Positions 14,277 to 21,372 of a stretch of DNA of 33,686 nucleotides are shown piece by piece. Within the stretch, counting starts at the first letter, position 1. Each line of letters starts with the position of its first letter. The notes under the pieces were generated by a model. It was not told the origin of the DNA, made no database searches, and worked only from the letters and a program-made list of their open reading frames with translations. The DNA is from an uncultured Rhodospirillales bacterium (GTDB lineage: Bacteria > Pseudomonadota > Alphaproteobacteria > Acetobacterales > Acetobacteraceae): NCBI GenBank assembly GCA_903843125.1, contig CAIMOR010000287.1, positions 1-33,686 of the forward strand, given 5' to 3'. The translations under genes were made by a program, and so were the position numbers.

Positions 14277-14328
14277 CTAGAGCAGGAAATCCGTTCTGAT
14301 GATTCCATCAGAACGGATGTCGCCCTAG
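14277..14328. repeat. 52-bp palindromic element (REP/MITE-like) overlapping the M28 peptidase stop codon
   Basis: A perfect 13-bp inverted repeat (ATCCGTTCTGATG at 14289-14301, CATCAGAACGGAT at 14306-14318, loop ATTC) is enclosed by imperfect outer arms beginning and ending in CTAG (14277-14283 with 14322-14328). It is much more AT-rich than its surroundings. The right-hand CTAG contributes the TAG stop (14325-14327, minus strand) of the M28 peptidase. The form suggests a dispersed intergenic palindrome; it can also act as a terminator for both flanking genes. Confidence 0.75.
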
Positions 14329-16079
14329 ACCCGCGCCAGCGTCGCCTCCACCAGCGCGCTGCAATCGCCCAGCGCATCGGCGATGCGGTTGCGTTCACGC
14401 ACCAGCTGCACCTCCAGCATCCAGCGCTGCTCGCCCTGCTCCAGACTGGCCAGCTTCGGCAGGTCGTACAGCGCCGGGATCATGGTGCCCTGCGGGCCGT
14501 AGCCGTAGGGGTCGTGGCTGTAGGTGCCCTTGGCGGTGCTGGCCAGCGGCACCAGGGTGCGCGACAGCTTCTTGAAGGCCGCGTTGAACGCCTCGGCCGG
14601 CGCATCGTCCGTGACGCTGCCGGCGGCGTATTTGGCCCGCCATCCATCGGCGGCGGCGTCCAGCTTCAGCGCGCTGGCACGGAAGGCCTCGGCGCGGGCC
14701 AGGGCGCCGCCCAGCCCGACGCTCTCGCCGGCCTGCGCCAGGCCGCCCAGCCGTTCGATGAATTGGTCGGCGACGCTGACGAACTCGTAGGGCAGAATCG
14801 GCGCGGTGCAGAGCTCCCACAGCCAGCCGGCGTAGATCTGCAGGCTGAGCTGCATCTCCTTCCAGTCCAGCTTGTCGATGGTGTTCTCGATGCTGTGGTG
14901 CCACCAGCCGAGCGTGGCGTTGGCGGTGGCCTTCAGCTCCTCCTCGGTATAGGCGCCATTGCCGGCCAGCATGGGCACGCCCAGGCCGAAGAAGCTGCTG
15001 TCCCCGGTCTTGACCGCGCGGCGCCAGCTGCGCGGGCGGTTGCCCAGCACCTTGCCCTCCACCTGCTGGTGGAAGCGCTTCAGCTCCACGTTGCTGCCGG
15101 TGCTCCAGCGGGTCCAGCCGATGCAGCCGGGCTGGTCGATCTGCAGGTAGGCCACCGCGTGCTCGCGCAGCCGGTCCCAGTTGCGGTCCACATAGGCCGA
15201 GGAGCCGATCATCGTGCCGGTCTCATGCGCGGTCCAGAAGCCCAGCACCAGGCCGCGACGCAGCTTGTCCTTGTGCTGGTTGAAGACGCGGGCGAGTTCC
15301 ATGATGCAGGCATTGCCGGCGGCATTGTCGGTGGCCTGCGGGCCAGGCCAGCTGTCCTGGTGGCCGCCGACCACGACGAAGTCGTCGCTGCCCGGCGCCT
15401 TGACCTCGCCGACGGTGATCTGCACGGGCTTCCAGCCATTCTCCACGTTCGCGCGCATGCGCACGCGCACCGGGCCGGCCTTGATCATCTCCCGCAGTTG
15501 CAGCCCGGCGGTGCGGGCGATGCCGATGCAGGGCAGCGTCGGCATCTCGGTGCGAAACTGCTCCGGCGTCGGGTTGCCCCAGGCTGGCTTGACGCTGCCG
15601 AAGGGCACGGCCGTGTTGCTGTCGTGCCCCCAGTTCATCATGATGCAGCCGACGCTGCCCATCAGTCCGGCGATGCGCTGCTTTTCATGCCGCGCCGGGT
15701 GGTAGCTCAGCTCGCTCAGCGTGATCTTGCCGGTGGCGTCCTGGCCTTCGTAGTCCTTGAAGTCGCCGGAATGGACGTCGATGACCTCGGCGCTGATGCC
15801 GTCCGCCAAGGTCGGCACGGAATGGCCGAGCGTATTCGCCTCGATCGCCACTTCCCGCGGCCACTGCACCAGCAGCTCGCCCTTCTCGGGGAAGCTGACC
15901 AGGCCGGGCATCTCGATGCACTGCGCCGGAATTCCCTCGGCCAGCAGGGCGTCGCGGCTGTATTCCGCCATGCGCTTCGCGTTGACGCTGCCGGCGAGGC
16001 GCGACGGGATCTCCGTGGTGATGTGCTCGATGTGCCTGCGCACATTGTCGGCGGAAACCTCGGCCTGCACGTTGGTCAT
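14325..16079 (-). CDS. M28 family metallopeptidase (aminopeptidase-like)
   Basis: A 584-residue M28 peptidase with a PA-like insert in the first 200 residues and the zinc-peptidase core after about 215. Expected metal ligands and catalytic residues are H240 (VVVGGHQDSW), D251 (ATDNAAGNA), E286 as base within WTAHETG, and a C-terminal His in WWHHSIENTIDKLD. Where many M28 enzymes read EEEG or EEWG near the base, this one has HETG. No signal peptide is visible at MTNVQAEVSADN, so the enzyme seems cytosolic, unlike most secreted M28 peptidases. It lies 117 nt downstream of the aldehyde dehydrogenase behind a strong hairpin, so it may have its own promoter. Its stop codon lies in a palindromic repeat. 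Confidence 0.9.
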   Translation of the reverse strand: MTNVQAEVSADNVRRHIEHITTEIPSRLAGSVNAKRMAEYSRDALLAEGIPAQCIEMPGLVSFPEKGELLVQWPREVAIEANTLGHSVPTLADGISAEVIDVHSGDFKDYEGQDATGKITLSELSYHPARHEKQRIAGLMGSVGCIMMNWGHDSNTAVPFGSVKPAWGNPTPEQFRTEMPTLPCIGIARTAGLQLREMIKAGPVRVRMRANVENGWKPVQITVGEVKAPGSDDFVVVGGHQDSWPGPQATDNAAGNACIMELARVFNQHKDKLRRGLVLGFWTAHETGTMIGSSAYVDRNWDRLREHAVAYLQIDQPGCIGWTRWSTGSNVELKRFHQQVEGKVLGNRPRSWRRAVKTGDSSFFGLGVPMLAGNGAYTEEELKATANATLGWWHHSIENTIDKLDWKEMQLSLQIYAGWLWELCTAPILPYEFVSVADQFIERLGGLAQAGESVGLGGALARAEAFRASALKLDAAADGWRAKYAAGSVTDDAPAEAFNAAFKKLSRTLVPLASTAKGTYSHDPYGYGPQGTMIPALYDLPKLASLEQGEQRWMLEVQLVRERNRIADALGDCSALVEATLARV

Positions 16080-16153
16080 CTGGCGCTCCCCTGCTCTGGC
16101 GGCAGCGCAGTAGAAACCGGCGTGGCGGCATCGGCAATGGGCGCGCGACGCAG

Positions 16154-16193
16154 CAGGCGCGGGGGCGGATTGGTGGGGCCGCCCCCGCGCCTG
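16154..16193 (-). terminator. 15-bp perfect hairpin after the aldehyde dehydrogenase gene
   Basis: Positions 16154-16168 pair with 16179-16193 without mismatch (all but one or two pairs G-C), loop 10 nt. It starts 4 nt after the stop of the aldehyde dehydrogenase on the minus strand and lies 75 nt before the M28 peptidase start. No U-run follows. It may terminate, or protect the upstream mRNA 3' end. Confidence 0.6.
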
Positions 16194-16196
16194 GCG

Positions 16197-17633
16197 TCAG
16201 ATGCCGGCCTGGGTGACGAACTTGGTGTTGAGGTAGGCCTCGATCGCCTCGGAGCCGCCCTCGCTGCCATAGCCGCTGTCCTTCATGCCGCCGAACGGCA
16301 CTTCCGGCAGCGCCAGCCCCAGGTGGTTGATGGTGACCATGCCGCTCTCGATGCCGTTGCCGAGCGCATTGGCGGTCTTGGCCGACTTGGTGAAGGCATA
16401 GCTGGCCAGGCCGTAGGGCAGCCGGTTGGCTTCCTCCAGCACGTCGGCCAGGTCGGTGAAGGGCGATATCATCGCCACCGGGCCGAACGGCTCCTCGTTC
16501 ATCATGCGGGCTTCCTTGCCCACGCCGGTCAGCACGGTCGGCTCGTAGAAGTAGCCCTTGTTGCCGATCCGCTCGCCGCCGGTGTGCACCTTGGCGCCGC
16601 GCTGGCGGGCATCCGCCATCAGCCCTTCCACCCAGGGAATCCGCCGGTCATGCGCCAGCGGGCCCATCTGGGTCCCGGCATCCATGCCGTTGCCGACCTT
16701 CACCGTCTTCGCAGCGGCGACGAAGGTTTCCACGAACTGCTCATACTTCGATTCCTGCACCAGGAAGCGCGTCGGCGAGACGCAGACCTGGCCGGCATTG
16801 CGGAACTTGGCCGCGGCCAGCGTCTTCGCCGCCATGGTGATGTCGGCGTCGTCGAACACGATGGCCGGGGCATGGCCGCCCAGTTCCATCGTCACGCGCT
16901 TCATGTGCTTGCCGGCCAGACCCGCCAGCAGCTTGCCCACGGGCGTGCTGCCGGTGAAGGTCACCTTGCGGATGACCGGATGGGCGATCAGGTATTCGCT
17001 GATCTCGGCCGGCACGCCGTAGACCAGGCTGATGACGTTGGCGGGGACGCCGGCATCCAGGAAGCAGCGGATCAGCTCGGCCGGGCTGGCCGGGGTTTCC
17101 TCGGGTGCCTTGACGATGATGGAGCAGCCGGTGGCCACGGCGCCGCAGAGCTTGCGCACCACCTGGTTGATCGGGAAGTTCCACGGCGTGAAGGCGGCAA
17201 CCGGGCCGATCGGTTCCTTGATGACCAGCTGATAGACGCCTTCGGCGCGGGCCGGGATGACGCGGCCATAGGCGCGACGGCCTTCCTCGGCGAACCAGTC
17301 GATGATGTCGGCCGCGGCCAGCGTCTCCATCTTCGCTTCGCCGACCGGTTTGCCCTGCTCCTGCGTCATCAGCGGGGCGATCATATCGGCGCGCTGGCGC
17401 ACCAGGTCGGCGGCCTTGCGCATGACCTTGTAGCGGTCGAAGGCGGAGACCTTCTTCCAGGCTTTGAAGCCGGCATCGGCGGCGGCCAGGGCCTCGTCCA
17501 GGTCGGCCTTCTCGGCGTGGGCGACGGTGCCGATCACCTCCTCGGTCGCCGGGTTCAATACCGGGATGGTCTTGCCGGAACGCGCGCCGCGCCATTCGCC
17601 GTTGATGTGCAGCAGGGTGTTCGGATAGCTCAT
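16197..17633 (-). CDS. NAD(P)-dependent succinate-semialdehyde dehydrogenase-type aldehyde dehydrogenase
   Basis: A 478-residue aldehyde dehydrogenase. Key residues are visible: the N153 region of [12 protein letters not shown]175 in [13 protein letters not shown], the coenzyme loop [11 protein letters not shown], the general base E250 in TMELGGHAP, and the nucleophile C284 in [13 protein letters not shown]. The [10 protein letters not shown]-terminus and the [17 protein letters not shown] segment match the GabD/succinate-semialdehyde family, which oxidises succinate semialdehyde to succinate in GABA breakdown. The start at 17633 ([14 protein letters not shown]) is the family start; an upstream ATG at 17717 only adds low-complexity residues. 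No GABA aminotransferase is near, so the substrate might be another semialdehyde. Cytosolic tetramer by family. Confidence 0.92.
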   Translation of the reverse strand: MSYPNTLLHINGEWRGARSGKTIPVLNPATEEVIGTVAHAEKADLDEALAAADAGFKAWKKVSAFDRYKVMRKAADLVRQRADMIAPLMTQEQGKPVGEAKMETLAAADIIDWFAEEGRRAYGRVIPARAEGVYQLVIKEPIGPVAAFTPWNFPINQVVRKLCGAVATGCSIIVKAPEETPASPAELIRCFLDAGVPANVISLVYGVPAEISEYLIAHPVIRKVTFTGSTPVGKLLAGLAGKHMKRVTMELGGHAPAIVFDDADITMAAKTLAAAKFRNAGQVCVSPTRFLVQESKYEQFVETFVAAAKTVKVGNGMDAGTQMGPLAHDRRIPWVEGLMADARQRGAKVHTGGERIGNKGYFYEPTVLTGVGKEARMMNEEPFGPVAMISPFTDLADVLEEANRLPYGLASYAFTKSAKTANALGNGIESGMVTINHLGLALPEVPFGGMKDSGYGSEGGSEAIEAYLNTKFVTQAGI

Positions 17634-17741
17634 GCGCCGGTGCTCCTCGGTACGTCTTGGCCGGGGTTGGTCCCGGCGGCGGGGCGGGAGTGTGGCGGCA
17701 TGTGGCGCCGCTGGCAACGCGGCCCGGCTGCGCTGCGGCGG

Positions 17742-17987
17742 TTACAGACGCTGTTCAGGCGCCGGCGCGAAGCCCAGGCCGGCGGCCGCAAGACAGGCGG
17801 TGCGGAAGCGCAGCGCAAGGGACCGGCGTTGCGGCCGCACCGGCAGCGGCGGAATGGTCAGGCGCAGCGGCGGCGACGCCCGCCGGCTGGGCCGCAGCAG
17901 CGGCGAGAGCAGCGTGGGCCGCATCTGCTGGAACGTCGGCGGGCTACGTGTGAAGCTCAGGCTCGGGGCGGTACCGGCGTCGCACAT
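17742..17987 (-). CDS. Possible small protein, 81 residues, unknown
   Basis: This frame fills most of an otherwise empty 460-nt stretch between the aldehyde dehydrogenase and the GH16 gene. The 81-residue product is rich in Arg, Pro and Leu (for example MRPTLLSPLLRPSRRASPP) and has no recognisable domain. Support for coding is that about 70 of 81 third codon positions are G or C, close to real genes here, and a GAGG lies about 10 nt before the ATG. Against it: composition resembles translated GC-rich noncoding DNA and no homologue is recognised. A 13-bp palindrome lies 48 nt upstream. Confidence 0.4.
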   Translation of the reverse strand: MCDAGTAPSLSFTRSPPTFQQMRPTLLSPLLRPSRRASPPLRLTIPPLPVRPQRRSLALRFRTACLAAAGLGFAPAPEQRL

Positions 17988-18034
17988 GGGTGTCGTCCTC
18001 GTCGTCTCTTGGGCGAGAACATAGATGGAACCTT

Positions 18035-18066
18035 AGGATGTTCGCAACCAAAATTGCGAACATCCT
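18035..18066. terminator. 13-bp perfect inverted repeat after the GH16 gene
   Basis: AGGATGTTCGCAA (18035-18047) pairs with TTGCGAACATCCT (18054-18066) around CCAAAA. It starts 28 nt after the GH16 stop (18094) on the minus strand, and is unusually AT-rich for this genome. It may be the GH16 terminator, though no U-run follows. It also lies upstream of the possible small gene at 17742-17987 and could be an operator for that gene. Confidence 0.55.
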
Positions 18067-18093
18067 GGCAACCGTCGTAACCCGTGCCTGGCT

Positions 18094-20031
18094 TCAGGCG
18101 ATGCCGTTCCACTGCGCCATCACCAGGTTGTCCAGGTGGATGGTCACCAGCGGCGGCGTGGTGGCGTCCGGCGCGCCGCCCATCCAGCCATCCGCCGCGC
18201 TGCCGACGACGCCGAGCGCACCGAAGCCCATGGTGGTATCGGGGATGCCGTAGTTCCAGCTTGCGGTGACCACGCCATCGGTCGTGACCTGCACGATGTT
18301 CGGCAGCCAGGTCAGCTGGTAGTGGTGCCACTGGGACGGATCCGGGCCGCCGAACTGGATGACGGCATCGGCGCTGGTGCTGCCGAAATGCAGCGTGTGC
18401 ATCGCCTGGTCCTTCGGCGTTTCCAGCATGTCGATCTCGGGCGGCCAGGTATCGGTGACCGGCCACATCAGGAAGGCGGCAACGGTGCCCTGCGCGGCCT
18501 CCACCTTGGCGTCGAAGTCGACCGTGCCGTAGTGGATGCCAATGCCGGCGCGGAAGCTGTTGAAGCCGCCGGTATGCCAGCCATCGGCCTCATGCGTGAA
18601 GGTGACCTGCATCTCCCCGTTGCGGACGCCAACGGCGTTCACATCCCAGATATAGGCGCCGTTGGAGGATGGCCCGTTCGGCGAGGGCAGCGGGAACGGG
18701 TCGCCCCACTTCGAATGGTCGTAGCCGTTGCTGAAGTCGTCCTCCATCACCAGCGTGTAGCCGGGCTGCACCGGCGCCAGGCCGCCAGGCGCCGGCGTGC
18801 TGCCGGGTTCGGTGAAGGAGAAGGTGGACGGACCCGCCGACATCAGCGCGCTGACCGAGCCCGGCACGGCCGCGCCGTGGAAGGTTGCGCCATCCAGGTA
18901 CAGGTTGCGGTCGGTGGCCGGCGTGCCGCCATAGGCGTCGTTCAGGAAGTTCACGGTGACGCTGTGCGCGCCGGGCGCCCAGCTGCCGTTGATGGTCAGC
19001 GTGTCGTCCTGGCCGGCGGCGTGCGAGGCATGGGCGGTCTGCGTGCCGCCAACCTGCACGCCGTCGACGGAGACGGTGTATTGCGCGTCGCCCTGGTAGG
19101 CATCCTCGGAAAGCTTCAGCGTGATGCTGTCGGTACCGGTGCCTATGGTGGTGGCCACCGGCGTCGAGGGCGGCGCCGGCTCGGTGAACGAAAAGCTCGC
19201 GGGGCCGCTCGACATCAGCGCTGCGGTGGCGCCGGCGACGCTGGCGCCGTGGAAGGTGGCGCCGTCCAGGTACAGGTTGCGGTCGGTGGCCGGGGTGCCG
19301 CCATAGGCGTCGTTCAGGAAGTTGACGGTGACGCTGTGCGGCCCGGGCGCCCAGTTGCCCATCAGGTCGACGGTATCGTCCTGCTGGGCGGAATGCAGCG
19401 CATGCGCCGTCAGCGTGCCGCCCACCTGCACGCCGTCGACCGAGACGGTGTACTGCGCGTCGCCGTTCCAGGCGTCCTCGGACAGCAGCAGCACCAGCGT
19501 CTCGGTGCCGCTGCCGATGGTGGTGGTGACCGGCGTCGAGGTCGGCGGGCTGGCGGTGAAGCCGAAGCTTGCCGGCCCGGAGGACAGCAGCGCCGCCGTG
19601 GCGCCGGAGATGGCATTGCCGTGGTAGCTGGCACCGTCGAGGTAGAGGTTGCGGTCGGTGGTCGGGGTACCGGCGTAGAGGTCGTTCAGGAAGTTGACGC
19701 TGACGCTGTGCGGGCCGGCGGACCAGTTGCCCTGAACGGTGACGCTGTCGTCCTGGCCGGAGCCGTGGGTGGCGTGCGCCGTCAGCGTGCCGCCGACCTG
19801 GGTGCCGTCGACAGAGACGGTGTACTGCGCGTCGCCCTGGTAGGCGTCCTCGGAGAGCAGCAGGGTGAAGCTGTCGGCGCCGCTGCCGATGGTGGTCGCA
19901 ACGCCGGCCGCCGCCGGCGTGGTGGCCGGCGCAGGGGGGGCGCTTGAGACGTACCAGCTTCCCGTTGCGTTGTAGTTGGCCTGCGCCTGCGCCTGCGCCG
20001 CCAGCGCGTTCCAGTCAATGCTGCCTGACAC
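18094..20031 (-). CDS. GH16 glycoside hydrolase with three tandem CBM60-like xylan-binding modules
   Basis: A 645-residue carbohydrate-active enzyme. After a short N-terminal part (SGSIDWNALAAQAQAQANYN) come three near-identical modules of 124 residues (about 45-168, 169-292, 293-416), each with LSEDA(Y/W)xGDAQYTVSVDG and RNLYLDGA(S/T)(Y/F)HG, the pattern of Ca2+-dependent CBM36/60 xylan-binding modules. The C-terminal GH16 domain has the catalytic signature E532-I-D534-M-L-E537 (nucleophile, helper Asp, acid/base) and would cut a beta-glucan or an exopolysaccharide. GTG 20031 is chosen because GGAGGA stands 5 nt upstream; a longer frame from 20166 lacks that. No Sec or Tat signal is present, so export by a type I system is plausible, as for some rhizobial GH16 depolymerases. 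Confidence 0.88.
   Translation of the reverse strand: MSGSIDWNALAAQAQAQANYNATGSWYVSSAPPAPATTPAAAGVATTIGSGADSFTLLLSEDAYQGDAQYTVSVDGTQVGGTLTAHATHGSGQDDSVTVQGNWSAGPHSVSVNFLNDLYAGTPTTDRNLYLDGASYHGNAISGATAALLSSGPASFGFTASPPTSTPVTTTIGSGTETLVLLLSEDAWNGDAQYTVSVDGVQVGGTLTAHALHSAQQDDTVDLMGNWAPGPHSVTVNFLNDAYGGTPATDRNLYLDGATFHGASVAGATAALMSSGPASFSFTEPAPPSTPVATTIGTGTDSITLKLSEDAYQGDAQYTVSVDGVQVGGTQTAHASHAAGQDDTLTINGSWAPGAHSVTVNFLNDAYGGTPATDRNLYLDGATFHGAAVPGSVSALMSAGPSTFSFTEPGSTPAPGGLAPVQPGYTLVMEDDFSNGYDHSKWGDPFPLPSPNGPSSNGAYIWDVNAVGVRNGEMQVTFTHEADGWHTGGFNSFRAGIGIHYGTVDFDAKVEAAQGTVAAFLMWPVTDTWPPEIDMLETPKDQAMHTLHFGSTSADAVIQFGGPDPSQWHHYQLTWLPNIVQVTTDGVVTASWNYGIPDTTMGFGALGVVGSAADGWMGGAPDATTPPLVTIHLDNLVMAQWNGIA
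18784..19899 (-). repeat. Three 372-bp in-gene tandem repeats encoding CBM modules
   Basis: Units at 19528-19899, 19156-19527 and 18784-19155 each encode 124 residues. Stretches are nearly identical at the DNA level, especially units 2 and 3 around the RNLYLDGATFHG codons. Exact spacing and low divergence indicate recent duplication or continuing gene conversion. Confidence 0.85.
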
Positions 20032-20043
20032 CGAATTCCTCCG
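20026..20043 (-). promoter_or_regulatory. Ribosome binding site fixing the GH16 start
   Basis: The minus strand reads GGAGGA, then ATTCG, then GTG (20031-20029). This near-perfect anti-16S match at good spacing marks GTG as the start and removes 45 residues that would otherwise be assigned to the protein. Confidence 0.65.
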
Positions 20044-20191
20044 CGGATAGGCTTGAATCGTCGCCCTTCTCGCAGACGGGAACGCCAGCGCCGGCATGGT
20101 TTTCACGGCTCGCAGCAGCACTTGGGCGTGACAGAACCGGGGCGTGAACAACGCCGTACGCCGCACGCGCGGCAGGAGGAAACGCCGCGAT

Positions 20192-21124
20192 TCAGGTCGC
20201 CGGCTGGTCGCGCCTGTGCGCCGCCAGCGCCATCAGGCGGCGATCCCGCCAGGCGCTGCGTGCCTCGATGCCGTCCAGGGGCAACGCCTGCCGCCGCGTG
20301 GCGGCGACGGCCTCGACGACCGGGCCGGCGAAGCCGAACGGCGCCTGCTCGGCGGTGATCGCGCCCATCAGCGGGCCGAAGCGCTCGCAGTAGTCGGCCA
20401 CGCCCCCGGGCGCGTTCAGGTCGATGGTCTCGAACGGCCCCATGAAGGACCAGCGCAGCCCAAGGCCGTCCCTGACGCAGGCGTCGACGTCTTCGGGGGC
20501 CATGACGCCATCCCGCACCAGGCGGAAGGCTTCCGCCACCAGCGCTGCCTGCAGCCGGTTGAGCACGAAGCCGCGCGTTTCCTTCAGCGCCACCACCGGC
20601 ACCTGGCCGACGCGCTGCATCAGCGCTCGGGTGCGGGCAACGGCTTCGGGCGCGGTCCAGGGCGCGCCGACGATCTCCACCAGCGGCACCAGGTAGGGCG
20701 GGTTGACCGGATGGGCCACCAGGCAACGCGATTGCCCGCGCAGGTTGCCAGTGAACTCCGAGGCCGGGATGCCCGAGGTGGAGGAGGCCAACACCGTCTC
20801 CGGCGGGCAGAGCCGGTCGAGTTCGGCGAACAGGTGCTGCTTCGGCTCCAGCCGCTCCGGGCCATTTTCCTGCACGTGCACCGCGCCCGCGACGCAGTCG
20901 GCCAGCGTTTCGGCGGCGGCGATGCGGGCCAGCACGGCGGCCGGGGCTTCGCTGATCAGGCCGGCGGCGTGCAGGTCGGCCAGGCGGTCGGCGATCAGCC
21001 CCAGCGCGGCCTCGGCCACGCCGGGCACGATATCCCACAACCGCACCCGGCAGCCGGCCCGGGCGAAGACCATGCACCAGGCCCGGCCGATCAGCCCGGC
21101 GCCCACCACTGCGATCTGGTCCAT
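20192..21124 (-). CDS. 3-hydroxyacyl-CoA dehydrogenase family NAD-dependent oxidoreductase
   Basis: A 310-residue enzyme with an N-terminal Rossmann fold (VVGAGLIGRAW, acidic D31 in RLWDIVPG favouring NAD) and a helical C-terminal domain. Family motifs are SSTSGIPASEF and the catalytic region VAHPVNPPYLVPLVEIV, with His as general base, followed by KETRGFVLNRLQ. Length and the HPVNPPYLVPLVE segment resemble lambda-crystallin/L-gulonate 3-dehydrogenase and carnitine dehydrogenase relatives more than fatty-acid beta-oxidation enzymes. It converts a 3-hydroxy acid or its CoA ester to the 3-oxo form. It lies 160 nt upstream of the GH16 gene in the same direction and is divergent from the XpaC/TelA cassette. 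Confidence 0.88.
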   Translation of the reverse strand: MDQIAVVGAGLIGRAWCMVFARAGCRVRLWDIVPGVAEAALGLIADRLADLHAAGLISEAPAAVLARIAAAETLADCVAGAVHVQENGPERLEPKQHLFAELDRLCPPETVLASSTSGIPASEFTGNLRGQSRCLVAHPVNPPYLVPLVEIVGAPWTAPEAVARTRALMQRVGQVPVVALKETRGFVLNRLQAALVAEAFRLVRDGVMAPEDVDACVRDGLGLRWSFMGPFETIDLNAPGGVADYCERFGPLMGAITAEQAPFGFAGPVVEAVAATRRQALPLDGIEARSAWRDRRLMALAAHRRDQPAT

Positions 21125-21150
21125 CCGACGCTTCCTTCCCGTTGCGCGTT

Positions 21151-21196
21151 GTTACACGGTGGCGCTTGATAGGCGCTCACCTTGGGCCGATGTAAC
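21151..21196. promoter_or_regulatory. 46-nt imperfect dyad in the divergent region before the XpaC/TelA cassette
   Basis: Outer arms GTTACA (21151-21156) and TGTAAC (21191-21196) are perfect. Inside them GGTGGCGC and GCGCTCACC pair with one bulged base. The dyad lies between the divergent dehydrogenase start (21124) and the 55-aa gene start (21205). It may be an operator pair or a structured leader. Confidence 0.4.
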
Positions 21197-21204
21197 GGGC
21201 TGCG

Positions 21205-21372
21205 ATGACCTGGCGCAACATGACCACCCGAACCGCCTCCACGGCAGCGCCATCGGCGACGCCGCTTGCGACCCCGCTGGTCTGGGCCGGGGGCGGGGCG
21301 CTGCTGATGCTCAGCACCTGGCTGGTGAGCGTGGTGGCGCTGGTGCGTGGCTTCGCCCGGCTGTTCGGCTGA
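21205..21372 (+). CDS. Small membrane protein, 55 residues, upstream of xpaC
   Basis: A 55-residue frame with a Thr/Ala-rich N-terminus and one strong membrane helix (LVWAGGGALLMLSTWLVSVVALV, about 25-46) followed by a basic end RGFARLFG. This predicts an N-out, C-in single-pass peptide. Its stop TGA overlaps the ATG of the XpaC-like gene (TGATG), good evidence that it is translated and coupled. An internal ATG at 21220 would give a 50-residue form; neither start has a strong ribosome site. It resembles no family I know, but its place suggests a subunit or a regulator of the XpaC/TelA pair. Confidence 0.6.
   Translation: MTWRNMTTRTASTAAPSATPLATPLVWAGGGALLMLSTWLVSVVALVRGFARLFG

Noticed and set aside
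18035-18066. Palindrome considered as a LexA/SOS box
   Set aside because: Alphaproteobacterial LexA sites are GTTC direct repeats (GTTCN7GTTC); this one is an inverted repeat with a different spacing.
14271-18080. Very long plus-strand open frame (over 1200 codons) across the M28 peptidase and aldehyde dehydrogenase genes
   Set aside because: It is the antisense shadow of two genes with clear catalytic motifs; its translation is low-complexity Ala/Arg/Gly/His-rich text with no domain. Long antisense frames are common at this G+C content.
18784-19899. Regular repeats considered as a CRISPR array
   Set aside because: The period is 372 bp and in frame, encoding protein modules; no short repeats with unique spacers are present.
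20032-20166. Upstream extension of the GH16 protein by 45 residues to an ATG at 20166
   Set aside because: The extension has no signal peptide and no ribosome site, while the GTG at 20031 has GGAGGA at ideal spacing.
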